Of a stretch of 64,000 bases of DNA, positions 46,328-59,440 are shown piece by piece. The DNA comes from Sulfurimonas marina (GTDB lineage Bacteria; Campylobacterota; Campylobacteria; Campylobacterales; Sulfurimonadaceae), in contig NZ_CP041165.1 of assembly GCF_014905095.1 (NCBI RefSeq), positions 1,736,001-1,800,000 on the forward strand, written 5' to 3'. The notes beneath the pieces were generated by a model, which saw only the letters and a program-made list of their open reading frames with translations, was not told the DNA's origin and ran no database searches. Positions within the stretch are counted from its first letter, which is position 1; every line of letters begins with the position of its first letter. The position numbers were made by a program, and so were the translations under genes.

Positions 46328-46555
46328 TTAGTCCAATATGCTTTCAATTTTATTTACGATCTCTTCTATCTCTTGATCTTTTTGTAAATTTAACTCTGTT
46401 AACTTTTCGATCTCTTGATCTTTGATCTCTTTTTCAGCCTTTAAAGTTACCAGTTCATTTCTAAGAATTTCATTCTCACCTTTTAAATCGTATAACTGTT
46501 GTAAAATCTCTGAAACCTTCTCACTTAAAACATCTAAAGAAGTTTTTTCTTCCAT
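46328..46555 (-). CDS. Small coiled-coil protein, 75 residues, possibly ZapB-like
   Basis: From the ATG at 46555 almost the whole chain is one heptad-patterned coiled coil: LSEKVSEILQQLYDLKGENE, ILRNELVTLKAEKEIKDQ, EIEKLTELNLQKDQEIEE. ZapB is a coiled coil of this size, but sequence alone cannot identify it. It is followed after six bases by the 72-residue gene, so the two are made together. Confidence 0.6.
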   Translation of the reverse strand: MEEKTSLDVLSEKVSEILQQLYDLKGENEILRNELVTLKAEKEIKDQEIEKLTELNLQKDQEIEEIVNKIESILD

Positions 46556-46642
46556 CTGCAATCCTAAAATTTATTTCTCGTTTATATTCTTGTAATTCTA
46601 TCATAATTCAATACAATAGGATATTTTTTATATCAAATTGGA

Positions 46643-46648
46643 TATAAT
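46643..46648 (+). promoter_or_regulatory. Putative -10 box upstream of the Cys/Met PLP enzyme and the clpS-clpA-aat genes
   Basis: TATAAT stands 31 bases before the ATG at 46680. The following genes are spaced by 6, 3 and -17 bases, so one transcript could carry all four. Confidence 0.5.
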
Positions 46649-46679
46649 TTATCAAATTAAGAATTAGGTATAAATTAAG

Positions 46680-47915
46680 ATGGATAACTTTGAAAAATAT
46701 TGTACTCAGTTTGTTCAAGAGGTAGGTTCTAAAGAAGGTGCTATCTCTCCAACAATAACTTCTTCAGCATCATTTGCATACGGTGATTGTGAGACAGCAG
46801 AAGGTATATTTAACGGTAGTGTTAAAAAACCTCTATATTCTCGTGTCGGTAACCCAACAAGTGCAAAACTAGAGTCATTAATGGCAATGATGGATGGCGG
46901 AGTCGGTGCAGTTGCTACAAGTTCAGGAATGGGTGCTATCAGTTTAAGCGTTATGAGCTTACTCTCCAGCGGCGATGAAGTTATCAGCGTAGGCGGTCTG
47001 TTTGGTGGAACATACTCATTTTTCAGTGAGACTACTGCAAGGTTTGGAATCAAAACAAACTTTTTCGATGTAGATGAGCTTGATGCTATCAAAGCAGCAA
47101 TTACACAAAATACTAAAATTATCTTTTTAGAGAGTGTCGGTAATCCGAATATGAGATTGCCGGATATCAAAGCGATCGCTCAGATCGCAAATGATGCGGG
47201 TATCGCTCTAATTGTTGACAACACTATAACCCCTCTTAGTATTAAGCCGTTAGAGCTGGGTGCAGACATTGTCGTATATTCAACAACAAAAATCATTTCG
47301 GGAAATGCCTCGGCACTTGGCGGATGTGCAGTTTTTCGTCCAATTAATGAAGGGGATGACAAATTTAAATCTGAAAGATACCCTTTTATGGCGAAATTTA
47401 TTAAAGGTGCCGGGAAAATGGCACTTGTACCAAATGCTAAAAAAAGAGCACTGAGAGATTTCGGCATGAGTGCAAATGCACAAGCATCGTACCAAACAAT
47501 GTTAGGACTGGAAACTTTAGCTCTTAGAATGCCGAGAGTTGTCAACAGTGTAGAGGTTATTGCAAAAGAGTTAAGCAAGAATGGACTTGATATCAACCAT
47601 CCGTGTTTAGAGTCTCATCCTCATCATGAACGTTACAAAAGTGACTTTTCAAACGGTTGCGGAACATTGCTAACAATCGATATGGGTTCAAAAGAAAAAG
47701 CATACCAGTTTCTCAATAGAACAAAACTTGCAACTATAACAGCAAATATCGGAGACAGCAGAACACTTGCTCTTCATATGGCATCTACAATCTATAGTGA
47801 TTTTAATGAGCAAGAGAGAGAATTTCTAGGTATAACTGATGGACTTATTCGTGTCTCTATCGGACTAGAAAATCCACAAGATATTATTGAAGATTTTTTA
47901 AACGCAGCAAGGTAA
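46680..47915 (+). CDS. Cys/Met metabolism PLP-dependent enzyme (sulfhydrylase or gamma-lyase type)
   Basis: 411 residues of the cystathionine gamma-synthase fold. Seen: PLYSRVGNPTSAKLESLMAM, VATSSGMGAISLSVMSLLSS, IFLESVGNPNMRLPDIKAI, LIVDNTITPLSIKPLELGAD and the PLP lysine in VVYSTTKIISGNASALGG. Most relatives have TKxxxGH there; Asn replaces the His. The C-terminus ends DLIEDFLNAAR-like (LENPQDIIEDFLNAA). Possible reactions are O-acetyl- or O-succinylhomoserine with sulfide, or methionine breakdown; I cannot choose. clpS follows after six bases. Confidence 0.85.
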   Translation: MDNFEKYCTQFVQEVGSKEGAISPTITSSASFAYGDCETAEGIFNGSVKKPLYSRVGNPTSAKLESLMAMMDGGVGAVATSSGMGAISLSVMSLLSSGDEVISVGGLFGGTYSFFSETTARFGIKTNFFDVDELDAIKAAITQNTKIIFLESVGNPNMRLPDIKAIAQIANDAGIALIVDNTITPLSIKPLELGADIVVYSTTKIISGNASALGGCAVFRPINEGDDKFKSERYPFMAKFIKGAGKMALVPNAKKRALRDFGMSANAQASYQTMLGLETLALRMPRVVNSVEVIAKELSKNGLDINHPCLESHPHHERYKSDFSNGCGTLLTIDMGSKEKAYQFLNRTKLATITANIGDSRTLALHMASTIYSDFNEQEREFLGITDGLIRVSIGLENPQDIIEDFLNAAR

Positions 47916-47921
47916 GTAAAA

Positions 47922-48221
47922 ATGGCAACAGATACTATACATGAAGTTTCGCACGATTTAAAACTAAAGTATCCTAAAAAATATAAAGTTTATCTTTTAA
48001 ATGACGACTATACTACTATGGATTTCGTAATTGACGTGCTAATGAATATCTTTCGTAAAAGTTATGAAGAGGCACAAGATATTATGTTAGAGGTACACAA
48101 AAAAGAGAGAGGTCTTTGCGGTGTTTACACACATGAAATTGCAGAGACAAAAGTGATGCAAGTAGTCACTAAAGCTAAAGACAACGGTTTTCCTTTAAAA
48201 GCTACTATGGAAGAGGAGTAA
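47922..48221 (+). CDS. clpS: ClpS adaptor
   Basis: 99 residues: KKYKVYLLNDDYTTMDFVID, MEVL-like NIFRKSYEEAQDIMLEVHKK, and CGVYTHEIAETKVMQVVTKA. These make up the binding pocket of ClpS, which hands N-end-rule substrates with a bulky N-terminal residue to ClpA. It lies directly upstream of clpA (three bases) and close to aat, which makes such substrates. Confidence 0.97.
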   Translation: MATDTIHEVSHDLKLKYPKKYKVYLLNDDYTTMDFVIDVLMNIFRKSYEEAQDIMLEVHKKERGLCGVYTHEIAETKVMQVVTKAKDNGFPLKATMEEE

Positions 48222-48224
48222 GCC

Positions 48225-50426
48225 ATGATAAGCCCTACTTTAAACGATATCTTTCAAAAGTCTATACTGTTCGCAAAAGAATCACGCCACGAGTACTTAA
48301 CAATTGAACATGTATTTTATCTTCTTCTTTCTTCATCGGAGGGGGCTTATATCATCGAAGCATGTGGTGGCGATGTTCTTCAAATGAAAACTGCTCTGGC
48401 AAATTACATTAAAGACAATATTGAAAGACTTCCCGAAAATGTACATCAAGAGCCGTATGAAAGTGTTGCCCTTTCACGCTTGATCGACAAAATGGTACGC
48501 CATATCCAATCAGCTGGACAGATGAGTGCCGATGTAGGTGATCTTATTGCTGCTTTATACGAGGAGGAGAACAGTTTTGCATATATGCTGTTAGAGCATT
48601 ATCAAATCTCTAGACTCGATATTTTAGAGATGATCTCCCATACAGATATCAAAGAAGATATTCAGGAAGATAAAGAATCGGCATTAGAAAAATACTCTAT
48701 CAATCTCATCCAAAAAGCAAAAGAGGGAAAAATTGATCCAGTTATCGGTCGCGATGATGAGATTAGACGCGTTACACAGATCTTATGTAGACGTAAAAAG
48801 AACAATCCTATCTTAGTAGGTGAACCCGGTGTCGGTAAAACTGCAATAGCTGAAGGTCTCGCACTAAACATTGCAGCAGACACAGTTCCGGAACTTCTCA
48901 AAGGCTCACAACTTTATGCACTCGATCTTGGTGCTTTACTTGCAGGAACAAAATACAGAGGTGATTTTGAAAAACGTCTCAAGGCTGTTATGGATGAACT
49001 TAAAACAAAACCAAATGCGATCCTTTTTATCGATGAGATACATACACTTATAGGTGCAGGTAGTACAAGCGGTACTATGGACGCAGCAAATCAGCTCAAA
49101 CCTGCTCTGGCTTCAGGTGAGATCAAATGTATGGGTGCTACTACTTTTGCAGAATATAGAAACGGCTTTGAAAAAGACAAAGCATTAAGCCGCAGATTTA
49201 CTAAAGTTGATGTTGATGAACCATCAGTTGAGATAAGTTATCGTATCTTAAAAGGTCTAAAAAAGAAGTATGAGCAACACCATAATGTTGAATACACAAA
49301 TAAAGCATTAAAAACGGCTGTAGATCTTTCAAAAAGATACATTACAGACAGATTCTTACCCGATAAGGCAATTGATCTCATCGATGAAACAGCAGCGTCA
49401 TTCCACCTTAAAAAGTCTCATAAAGCAAAAGTAAACGCGAAAGATATACAAAATACTATCTCGAAAATAGTTGGTATTTCAAACGGACAGGTTACAAATG
49501 ACGATATCAAGCTTTTAGAAGATTTCGAAGATAAACTCAAACAGAGAGTTATCGGTCAGGATAAAGCAGTTGATGTTGTAGCCCAAGCGATTAAAATCTC
49601 TAAAGCGGGACTAACACCTGAAAATAAACCTATAGCATCATTTTTATTTTCAGGTCCTACAGGTGTAGGTAAAACTGAACTAGCACTTGCTCTGAGCCAA
49701 ACACTCGGTATCCACTTTGAAAAATTTGATATGAGTGAATATATGGAGAAGCATGCACTTTCACGTTTAGTTGGTGCACCTCCCGGTTATGTAGGGTATG
49801 AGCAAGGGGGACTACTTACAGAAGCTATTAAAAAACATCCTTACTGTGTACTGTTACTTGATGAGATAGAAAAAGCTCATCCCGATCTTGTAAATATTTT
49901 ACTTCAAATAATGGATAGTGCTACATTGACTGATAATAATGGCTATAAAGCAAACTTCCAAAATGTAGTACTTATTATGACTTCAAACATTACTGCAAGC
50001 TCAAGAGCAGTTATGGGCTTTAATAAAGATGATTCACTCTCAAAAGATGAGGAGTTAAAATCTTTCTTTGCTCCGGAGTTTAGAAATAGACTAGATGCCA
50101 TAGTAGAGTTTAATCAGCTTTCACAAGAGATTGTTGAAGGAATTGTTGAAAAATTTATAGATGACTTAAACAGTGAACTTAAAAAGAAAAAAATTGTTGT
50201 ATCGCTTGATGATGATGGAAAAAAATTCATTGCAAAATCTGCTTATTCTAAAGAGATGGGTGCAAGACCGCTTAAAAGATATATTCAAGATAATATTACA
50301 AATAAACTCAGCAATGAGATACTCTTTGGAAAACTCAAAAATGGTGGCTATGTAGATGTAACATCTAGTGCTGATAGTTTAGAACTTTCTTTTAGAGAAT
50401 TAGAGACAAATGATACCGGAGCTTAA
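48225..50426 (+). CDS. clpA: ATP-dependent Clp protease ATP-binding subunit ClpA
   Basis: 733 residues. Helical N domain (about 1-140) that docks ClpS; AAA domain 1 with Walker A GEPGVGKTAIAEG (about 203) and Walker [19 protein letters not shown] domain 2 with GPTGVGKTELALAL (about 483) and CVLLLDEIEKAHPD. The short middle region without a long ClpB-type coiled coil, and the presence of ClpS, point to ClpA, the unfoldase that feeds ClpP. clpP is not in the window. It overlaps aat by 17 bases. Confidence 0.96.
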   Translation: MISPTLNDIFQKSILFAKESRHEYLTIEHVFYLLLSSSEGAYIIEACGGDVLQMKTALANYIKDNIERLPENVHQEPYESVALSRLIDKMVRHIQSAGQMSADVGDLIAALYEEENSFAYMLLEHYQISRLDILEMISHTDIKEDIQEDKESALEKYSINLIQKAKEGKIDPVIGRDDEIRRVTQILCRRKKNNPILVGEPGVGKTAIAEGLALNIAADTVPELLKGSQLYALDLGALLAGTKYRGDFEKRLKAVMDELKTKPNAILFIDEIHTLIGAGSTSGTMDAANQLKPALASGEIKCMGATTFAEYRNGFEKDKALSRRFTKVDVDEPSVEISYRILKGLKKKYEQHHNVEYTNKALKTAVDLSKRYITDRFLPDKAIDLIDETAASFHLKKSHKAKVNAKDIQNTISKIVGISNGQVTNDDIKLLEDFEDKLKQRVIGQDKAVDVVAQAIKISKAGLTPENKPIASFLFSGPTGVGKTELALALSQTLGIHFEKFDMSEYMEKHALSRLVGAPPGYVGYEQGGLLTEAIKKHPYCVLLLDEIEKAHPDLVNILLQIMDSATLTDNNGYKANFQNVVLIMTSNITASSRAVMGFNKDDSLSKDEELKSFFAPEFRNRLDAIVEFNQLSQEIVEGIVEKFIDDLNSELKKKKIVVSLDDDGKKFIAKSAYSKEMGARPLKRYIQDNITNKLSNEILFGKLKNGGYVDVTSSADSLELSFRELETNDTGA

Positions 50427-51087
50427 TAAGTTCTCTCTAACATTCCCAAATCCAAGAGATACCAATGAAGATGGTATTTTGGCTTGGGGTGGCGATCTAA
50501 ACCCTTCTAGACTACTTCGTGCCTACCAAAACGGTATATTTCCCTGGTACTCTCATGGCGATCCAATTTTATGGTGGTCACCGGATCCTAGACTTATGAT
50601 GGAGCTTGACGATTTTAAACTTTCAAAGTCACTCAAAAAAAGTATGAAAAAGTTTACCTATAAGTTCGATTCTAACTTTCGTGAAGTGATGCTTAAATGC
50701 GCTTCAACTCCAAGAAGAGATCAGATGGGTACCTGGATCAATAATGACGTTGTAGAAGCATATACCGAACTTCATCATATGGGATTTGCCCATTCTATTG
50801 AAAGTTATTATAACGGAGAGTTAGTCGGCGGATTATACGGAGTTGTAGTCGGTAAAGTCTTTTGCGGAGAATCTATGTTCGCTCATATGAGTGATGCTTC
50901 AAAAGCTGCGTATGCTACACTTATTCAACATCTAAAAAAATGGGAATTTGATTTTATAGACTGTCAAGTTCCAACAAATCATCTAAAAAGTTTAGGTGCT
51001 AAAGAGGTTGCGAGAGATTATTTTCTTTATAGGTTAGAACAATCTGCTTTTGAAAATGTAAATAATAAATGGGAAATAATAGAATAA
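50410..51087 (+). CDS. aat: Leucyl/phenylalanyl-tRNA-protein transferase
   Basis: 225 residues, full length. FPNPRDTNEDGILAWGGDLN, YQNGIFPWYSHGDPILWWSP, DPRLMMELDDFKLSKSLKKS, HSIESYYNGELVGGLYGVVV and CGESMFAHMSDASKAAYATL match Aat, which adds Leu or Phe to proteins with N-terminal Arg or Lys so that ClpS/ClpA/ClpP destroy them. The overlap with clpA suggests coupled translation of the whole N-end-rule set. Confidence 0.97.
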   Translation: MIPELNKFSLTFPNPRDTNEDGILAWGGDLNPSRLLRAYQNGIFPWYSHGDPILWWSPDPRLMMELDDFKLSKSLKKSMKKFTYKFDSNFREVMLKCASTPRRDQMGTWINNDVVEAYTELHHMGFAHSIESYYNGELVGGLYGVVVGKVFCGESMFAHMSDASKAAYATLIQHLKKWEFDFIDCQVPTNHLKSLGAKEVARDYFLYRLEQSAFENVNNKWEIIE

Positions 51088-51094
51088 ATTTTAG

Positions 51095-51171
51095 TGGTGC
51101 CGACACGAGGATTTGAACCCCGGGCCTGCTGATTACAAATCAGCTGCTCTAGCCAACTGAGCTATGTCGGC
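51095..51171 (-). tRNA. tRNA-Thr (TGT)
   Basis: Reverse strand: acceptor GCCGACA pairs with TGTCGGC, followed by A and an encoded CCA. The anticodon stem GCTGA/TCAGC encloses TTTGTAA, anticodon TGT. It lies 74 bases beyond the 5S rRNA on the same strand, so it may be the last gene of the rRNA operon. Confidence 0.95.
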
Positions 51172-51245
51172 AGTTTTTGAAGACTACTATCCTATTGCAA
51201 AATTTTCATAAACAATTGAATGATAGAATTGAAAAATTGATCTGT

Positions 51246-51364
51246 TAACTAGGCAGCGACCTACATTCCCACACCTGAAAGATGCAGTATTATCAGCGAT
51301 GAGAGGCTTAGCTTCTGGGTTCGGAATGGGGCCAGGCGTTTCCCTCTCTCTATAGCCACCTAGA
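51246..51364 (-). rRNA. rrf: 5S ribosomal RNA
   Basis: About 119 bases. The terminal stem CTAGGTGGC pairs with GCTGCCTAG, and the interior carries the conserved CCCATTCCGAACCCAGAAG-like segment (GGCCCCATTCCGAACCC). Ends are estimated from the stem. It lies about 150 bases beyond the 23S end. Confidence 0.93.
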
Positions 51365-51483
51365 CAAGATCAAGTGTAAAAGTATTGTTTGATACTCTTA
51401 CAGTTGACCTTTAAGATCATAGATAAGAAGATTAAAAAAGTTAAAGTCAACTAAACAACTCAAGGATTACTTCATTTAATGAT

Positions 51484-51507
51484 ATACACTAAATAAGGTA
51501 GTGAAGC
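51484..51507. repeat. 23S processing stem, distal arm
   Basis: This arm pairs with 54409-54432 with one mismatch in 24; 17 bases are perfect (AAATAAGGTAGTGAAGC with its complement). The two arms flank the 23S gene, so they form the RNase III-type stem of the precursor. Confidence 0.8.
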
Positions 51508-51511
51508 TTTT

Positions 51512-54400
<2,889 letters not shown>

Positions 54401-54408
54401 TCTAATTC

Positions 54409-54432
54409 GCTTCACTACCTTATTTAATGTAT
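54409..54432. repeat. 23S processing stem, proximal arm
   Basis: GCTTCACTACCTTATTT and the seven bases after it are the complement of 51484-51507. It lies just outside the estimated 5' end of 23S. Confidence 0.8.
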
Positions 54433-54563
54433 CTCTACACTAAACTCAGTAGTCCTTGTAATTGTAGTTATTTAGTTGTTGACTTTAACAATGTTAATTT
54501 AATGAACTTAGACTTACGTCTAATACAAATCTTTAGATAAAAACTTGTATTAAACGTAAATAA

Positions 54564-54639
54564 TGGTGGAGAGTAGCGGGATCGAACCGCTGACCTACTG
54601 CGTGCAAGGCAGTCGCTCTCCCAGCTGAGCTAACCCCCC
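54564..54639 (-). tRNA. tRNA-Ala (TGC)
   Basis: Reverse strand: acceptor GGGGGGT pairs with ACTCTCC (two G-T pairs), followed by A and an encoded CCA. The anticodon stem ACTGC/GCAGT encloses CTTGCAC, anticodon TGC. It is the only tRNA in the 16S-23S spacer. Confidence 0.96.
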
Positions 54640-54667
54640 ATCAATAATATCAATGATCTCAGATCAC

Positions 54668-54682
54668 TGAAAACTAAGCAAG
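54668..54682. repeat. 16S processing stem, distal arm
   Basis: TGAAAACTAAGCAAG is the exact complement of 56402-56416, so the 16S gene is flanked by a perfect 15-base stem, as expected for RNase III processing of the rRNA precursor. Confidence 0.8.
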
Positions 54683-54769
54683 AAGAGACAAGAAATAATA
54701 CTTTTTTAGTTCGTGAGAACTTATTTGCGACTATGAAACGAATCATATCGCTTTACTCTAGAAAGGAGG

Positions 54770-56280
<1,511 letters not shown>

Positions 56281-56401
56281 TGAATTGTTTAATCTTTAGC
56301 CCAAGATTTAAAAATCATTGGCTTTATCTTAAAGTTATCTACTAACCTATTAAAAGTTAATAGACGGTTGTTGTATTATTAGTTATTATCTCAAGCTCTC
56401 G

Positions 56402-56416
56402 CTTGCTTAGTTTTCA
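56402..56416. repeat. 16S processing stem, proximal arm
   Basis: CTTGCTTAGTTTTCA pairs perfectly with 54668-54682 across the 16S gene. Confidence 0.8.
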
Positions 56417-56499
56417 ATGATCTCAAACGTTAATCAGTAGCTTCAACTCGAAGTACCTCTGACCCTCTTTCGATGGCCTCTCATCGTTTGTGGACGGGA

Positions 56500-56505
56500 A
56501 TTATA
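56500..56505 (-). promoter_or_regulatory. Putative -10 box of the rRNA operon
   Basis: TATAAT on the minus strand, followed by CCCGTCC, lies about 220 bases upstream of 16S and just downstream of the long AT-rich stretch. It is the best -10 candidate before the 16S leader; no strong -35 is visible. Confidence 0.5.
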
Positions 56506-57132
56506 GGAGAATATTCCTTATAGTTTTCTTAATATATGGAAAACTTTTTCACTTTTTGTTTTTTTTCTAAAAAAAGTAATTTTCTTCTCAGAAACAACTC
56601 TTTTAAAGCCCTATTTCTCAACAATTATTAATATTGTGATTTTCTATTCACTGTCACAATAAATGTTGGAAGTTTATATTGTAGTACTATTTTCATGAAC
56701 TGAAAATGAATTTTTCAACTTACTTATTAAGTGTTATATTTGTTCAATTCTAAAACAATTTACTTATTTATATAGATTCATATAAATAATCACTATATAA
56801 ATACTAGTATATATAAAATTGAAGTAAGTTCAATATAGATTTTCTACTATGTTAAAACCAAACTATATATATGTTCAATAATTATAATTCTTATATATAG
56901 ATTAATGAGTACAAAAGATATATGAGAAAAGAAGATCAATAATTCATAGTCTTTCTTATTACATTAGACAAACTTTTCATATGATTTATATATTTCTATA
57001 TTAGTATAGATAAAATAAAGGAAACTATTTTCTAAAAAATTAGTTTGTTAAATTCTAGAGATAAAGTTGATTTGAATTTTGATGATTTAAAATGTAGGTT
57101 AAAAAATTAAAAGAAGTGGGAACTTAGAAGAA

Positions 57133-57492
57133 TTATTTTCTTCTAAGCTCTTTAATACGTGCAGCTTTACCAGCTAGGTTACGTAAGTAGAAAAGTTTCG
57201 CACGACGAACACGACCGCGACGAATAACTGTGATTTCATTGATAGAATCAGTGTAGATTGGGAAAATTCTCTCAATACCAACACCGTTAGCACCAATTTT
57301 ACGTACAGTTACAGTTTCACCTGTACCTTGACCACGTCTTGCGATACAAACACCCTCGTAATTTTGAACACGAGTTTTGTCTCCCTCTTTAATAGTTACT
57401 GCTAGACGAACAGTATCACCAGCACGAAAATCTGGAATGTTTTTGTCAGCGATTTGTGCTTTTTCAAAGTTTTCTATGTACTTATTTCTCAT
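57133..57492 (-). CDS. rplS: 50S ribosomal protein L19
   Basis: 119 residues: [60 protein letters not shown] and IKELRRK at the end. bL19 lies at the 30S-50S interface. It overlaps trmD by 11 bases and ends the ffh-rplS group. Confidence 0.98.
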   Translation of the reverse strand: MRNKYIENFEKAQIADKNIPDFRAGDTVRLAVTIKEGDKTRVQNYEGVCIARRGQGTGETVTVRKIGANGVGIERIFPIYTDSINEITVIRRGRVRRAKLFYLRNLAGKAARIKELRRK

Positions 57493-58186
57493 AAGATTTC
57501 CTTGTTTTATGCTTTAACAGCTGCTCAGGTCTGAAAAATTTAGTCTTAGCTTCAGACAAGGCGAATTTTAGTGAGCGAATTTTACTATGATTTCCCTTTA
57601 AGTATTCTGATGGAACACTTATTTGCTCATATGTCTGCGGTTTTGAGAAACTTGGTGCTTCTAGTAATTCAGTCTCAAAGCTTTCAACTTCAAGTGATTC
57701 ACTATTCCCAAGCACGCCTTCAACATTTCTAGCAGTAGCATCACATATAACCATTGAGGCAAGTTCACCTCCGGTCAGTATGTAATCACCTATACTAAAA
57801 ACTTCATCAGCGTATTTCTCAATAACCCTCTCGTCAATCCCTTCATAGCGTCCACTCACAAACGCTACATGTGATTTTTTCGCAAGTCTTTTCGCATCGT
57901 TTTGCGTAAAAGGTTTTGCAACCGGAGTTAAAAACACAATATGAACATCTTCATCTTTTTTTTGCAGATCCTCTAAACAGTCGTAAAGTGGTTGAGGATT
58001 CATTACCATCCCTGCTCCACCACCAACTGCAGTATCATCTACTTTAAGATGTTTATTTTTTGAGTAATCTCTAGGGTTTAGATACTCAATATCTAAAAGT
58101 CCCTTTTCGATCGCTCTTTTTAAAATTGAGTCACCGAAATAACCCTCAATCAAATTTGAAAAAAGGGTTACAAAAGTAAAAGTCAT
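57482..58186 (-). CDS. trmD: tRNA (guanine-37-N1)-methyltransferase
   Basis: 234 residues, SPOUT knot protein. [80 protein letters not shown] and [20 protein letters not shown] are the TrmD marks. It methylates G37 next to the anticodon and prevents frameshifting. It starts at the rimM stop (overlap of one base). Confidence 0.97.
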   Translation of the reverse strand: MTFTFVTLFSNLIEGYFGDSILKRAIEKGLLDIEYLNPRDYSKNKHLKVDDTAVGGGAGMVMNPQPLYDCLEDLQKKDEDVHIVFLTPVAKPFTQNDAKRLAKKSHVAFVSGRYEGIDERVIEKYADEVFSIGDYILTGGELASMVICDATARNVEGVLGNSESLEVESFETELLEAPSFSKPQTYEQISVPSEYLKGNHSKIRSLKFALSEAKTKFFRPEQLLKHKTRKSYEK

Positions 58187-58728
58187 TATGAAGCTTCTAA
58201 GATATCAATCCCACCACTTACAGTGATTTTTTTGTTATCTATATCCACATCTTTTTTAAACGGTTCTATAAAAGGGATTAAAAACCTTTTTGAACGTCCC
58301 TCTTTTACCAATGACTCATCAGTGTCAACTACTAAATAGTTTGTAATATTTAGACGCTGTACTTCGTACACTTTACCTAAAAGCTTTCCATCTTCGAAAA
58401 CTTTACAATCTTCTAAATCAAACCAAAAATACTCACCATCTTCAAGATGACAATTTTTTCTAGTATCTTCATAAGTTGTATAAAGTTTTGCGTTTGTAAA
58501 CTTTTTTGCATCTTCGGGATTGCTAATATTGTTAATCTTAACAAGACCCTTCTCTAAATTTACGTCACTAAGAACAATTTTGTCATTCTTATTGATAAAA
58601 AAACTTGCTCCTGATACAAACTGTTCAGGAAAGTCACTTTGGATATGTAACTTCATATCACCTTTAATACCTACAGTTTTACCTATAGTTGCGATATGTA
58701 GTAGTTTTTTATTCAATTGGTTCGACAT
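58186..58728 (-). CDS. rimM: Ribosome maturation factor RimM
   Basis: 180 residues. [20 protein letters not shown] opens the N-terminal RimM barrel; [20 protein letters not shown] and the later [19 protein letters not shown] belong to the PRC-like C-terminal barrel. RimM helps assemble the head of the 30S subunit. It overlaps khpA by 20 bases. Confidence 0.94.
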   Translation of the reverse strand: MSNQLNKKLLHIATIGKTVGIKGDMKLHIQSDFPEQFVSGASFFINKNDKIVLSDVNLEKGLVKINNISNPEDAKKFTNAKLYTTYEDTRKNCHLEDGEYFWFDLEDCKVFEDGKLLGKVYEVQRLNITNYLVVDTDESLVKEGRSKRFLIPFIEPFKKDVDIDNKKITVSGGIDILEAS

Positions 58729-58948
58729 TTATTCTGTAACTCACACCATCTTTAGCTTTACAGCCAGAGATAACAGTTTTAATAGCCCCTATCATCTTTC
58801 CGCTTTTACCGATAAGTTTACCGATATCTGCTTGGTTTGCATAAAGAACTATCTCTGTTACTTCGTCGCCTTCAATTACTTCAACTCTTACATTTTCAGG
58901 ATGTGAAGCTATAAGTTTCGCAAATTGTGCGACAAAATCAGCTATCAT
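58709..58948 (-). CDS. khpA: KH-domain RNA-binding protein (KhpA/YlqC family)
   Basis: 79 residues with a single KH domain. The GxxG loop reads GKLIGKSGKMIGAIKTVIS, and NVRVEVIEGDEVTEIVLYAN precedes it. In other bacteria KhpA binds many RNAs, often together with KhpB/Jag. The place between rpsP and rimM is standard. It is two bases after rpsP. Confidence 0.92.
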   Translation of the reverse strand: MIADFVAQFAKLIASHPENVRVEVIEGDEVTEIVLYANQADIGKLIGKSGKMIGAIKTVISGCKAKDGVSYRINVEPIE

Positions 58949-58950
58949 GA

Positions 58951-59178
58951 TTATCTACCAGTAATCTTTTTAACGCGATCACTCATTTTAGCACCAACGC
59001 TTAACCAGTAATCTAATCTTTCGTTATCAACTACTAGAGTTTTCTCTTCGTTCATTGGATTGTAGTGTCCAATTAACTCGATCCAACCACCATCTCTACG
59101 TTTACGGCTGTCAGTTACCGCGATACGGTAAAATGGTCTTTTCTTTCTTCCCATACGAGTAAGTCTAATTACTGTCAT
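58951..59178 (-). CDS. rpsP: 30S ribosomal protein S16
   Basis: 75 residues: [40 protein letters not shown] and [20 protein letters not shown]. bS16 binds the 5' domain of 16S rRNA. A long hairpin (59204-59344) stands between it and ffh, just upstream of its start in the transcript. Confidence 0.98.
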   Translation of the reverse strand: MTVIRLTRMGRKKRPFYRIAVTDSRKRRDGGWIELIGHYNPMNEEKTLVVDNERLDYWLSVGAKMSDRVKKITGR

Positions 59179-59203
59179 TTGTTTTCCTGTGTTTTATTTT
59201 TAC

Positions 59204-59344
59204 CTATTACTGGTTAAATCTGTGCAAGTATAAAAGTATTTAAAAGGGGAAGTTTTATTGTAGGTTCTTTATATCTAAAGAAATAAGTATCTTCCCTCTT
59301 AAACATCTCTATAGTTGGATGTACACATTTAACCAGTATATAGG
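59204..59344. repeat. Long hairpin element between ffh and rpsP
   Basis: The outer arms, 59204-59227 (begins CCTATTACTGG) and 59320-59344 (ends CCAGTATATAGG), are complementary at about 20 of 24 positions. Inside, TTTAAAAGGGGAAG (about 59240-59253) can pair with CTTCCCTCTTAAA (about 59291-59303), and CTTTATATCTAAAG forms a small tip. The whole would fold as a 141-base stem in RNA. It lies in the leader of rpsP. A 70-codon frame crosses it but looks like structure, not a gene. Confidence 0.65.
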
Positions 59345-59440
59345 TTACAAATTTTCTTATCACAGAGGTATTGTTTAAGAAAATTTTTTGAACTGGAATT
59401 ATAGCCAAATAATTTATAAATAGCAAATTCCAGTATTATA

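Larger units (their letters stand above)
56281..57132. other. AT-rich gene-free region upstream of the rRNA operon
   Basis: About 850 bases between rplS and 16S. The first 240 hold the 16S leader with its processing arm and the putative rRNA promoter. From about 56520 to 57110 the sequence is extremely AT-rich, with runs such as TATATATA and several inverted repeats, e.g. TTCAACTTACTT near 56715 against AAGTAAGTTCAA near 56826. No open reading frame of note is seen. It could be curved DNA stimulating rRNA transcription, or simply decayed spacer. Confidence 0.6.

Noticed and set aside
56520-57120. AT-rich region as a replication origin
   Set aside because: No dnaA or dnaN nearby and no cluster of DnaA-box sequences seen.
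59214-59426. A 70-codon minus-strand frame between ffh and rpsP
   Set aside because: It spans the long hairpin, has no Shine-Dalgarno site, and its composition follows the repeat structure.
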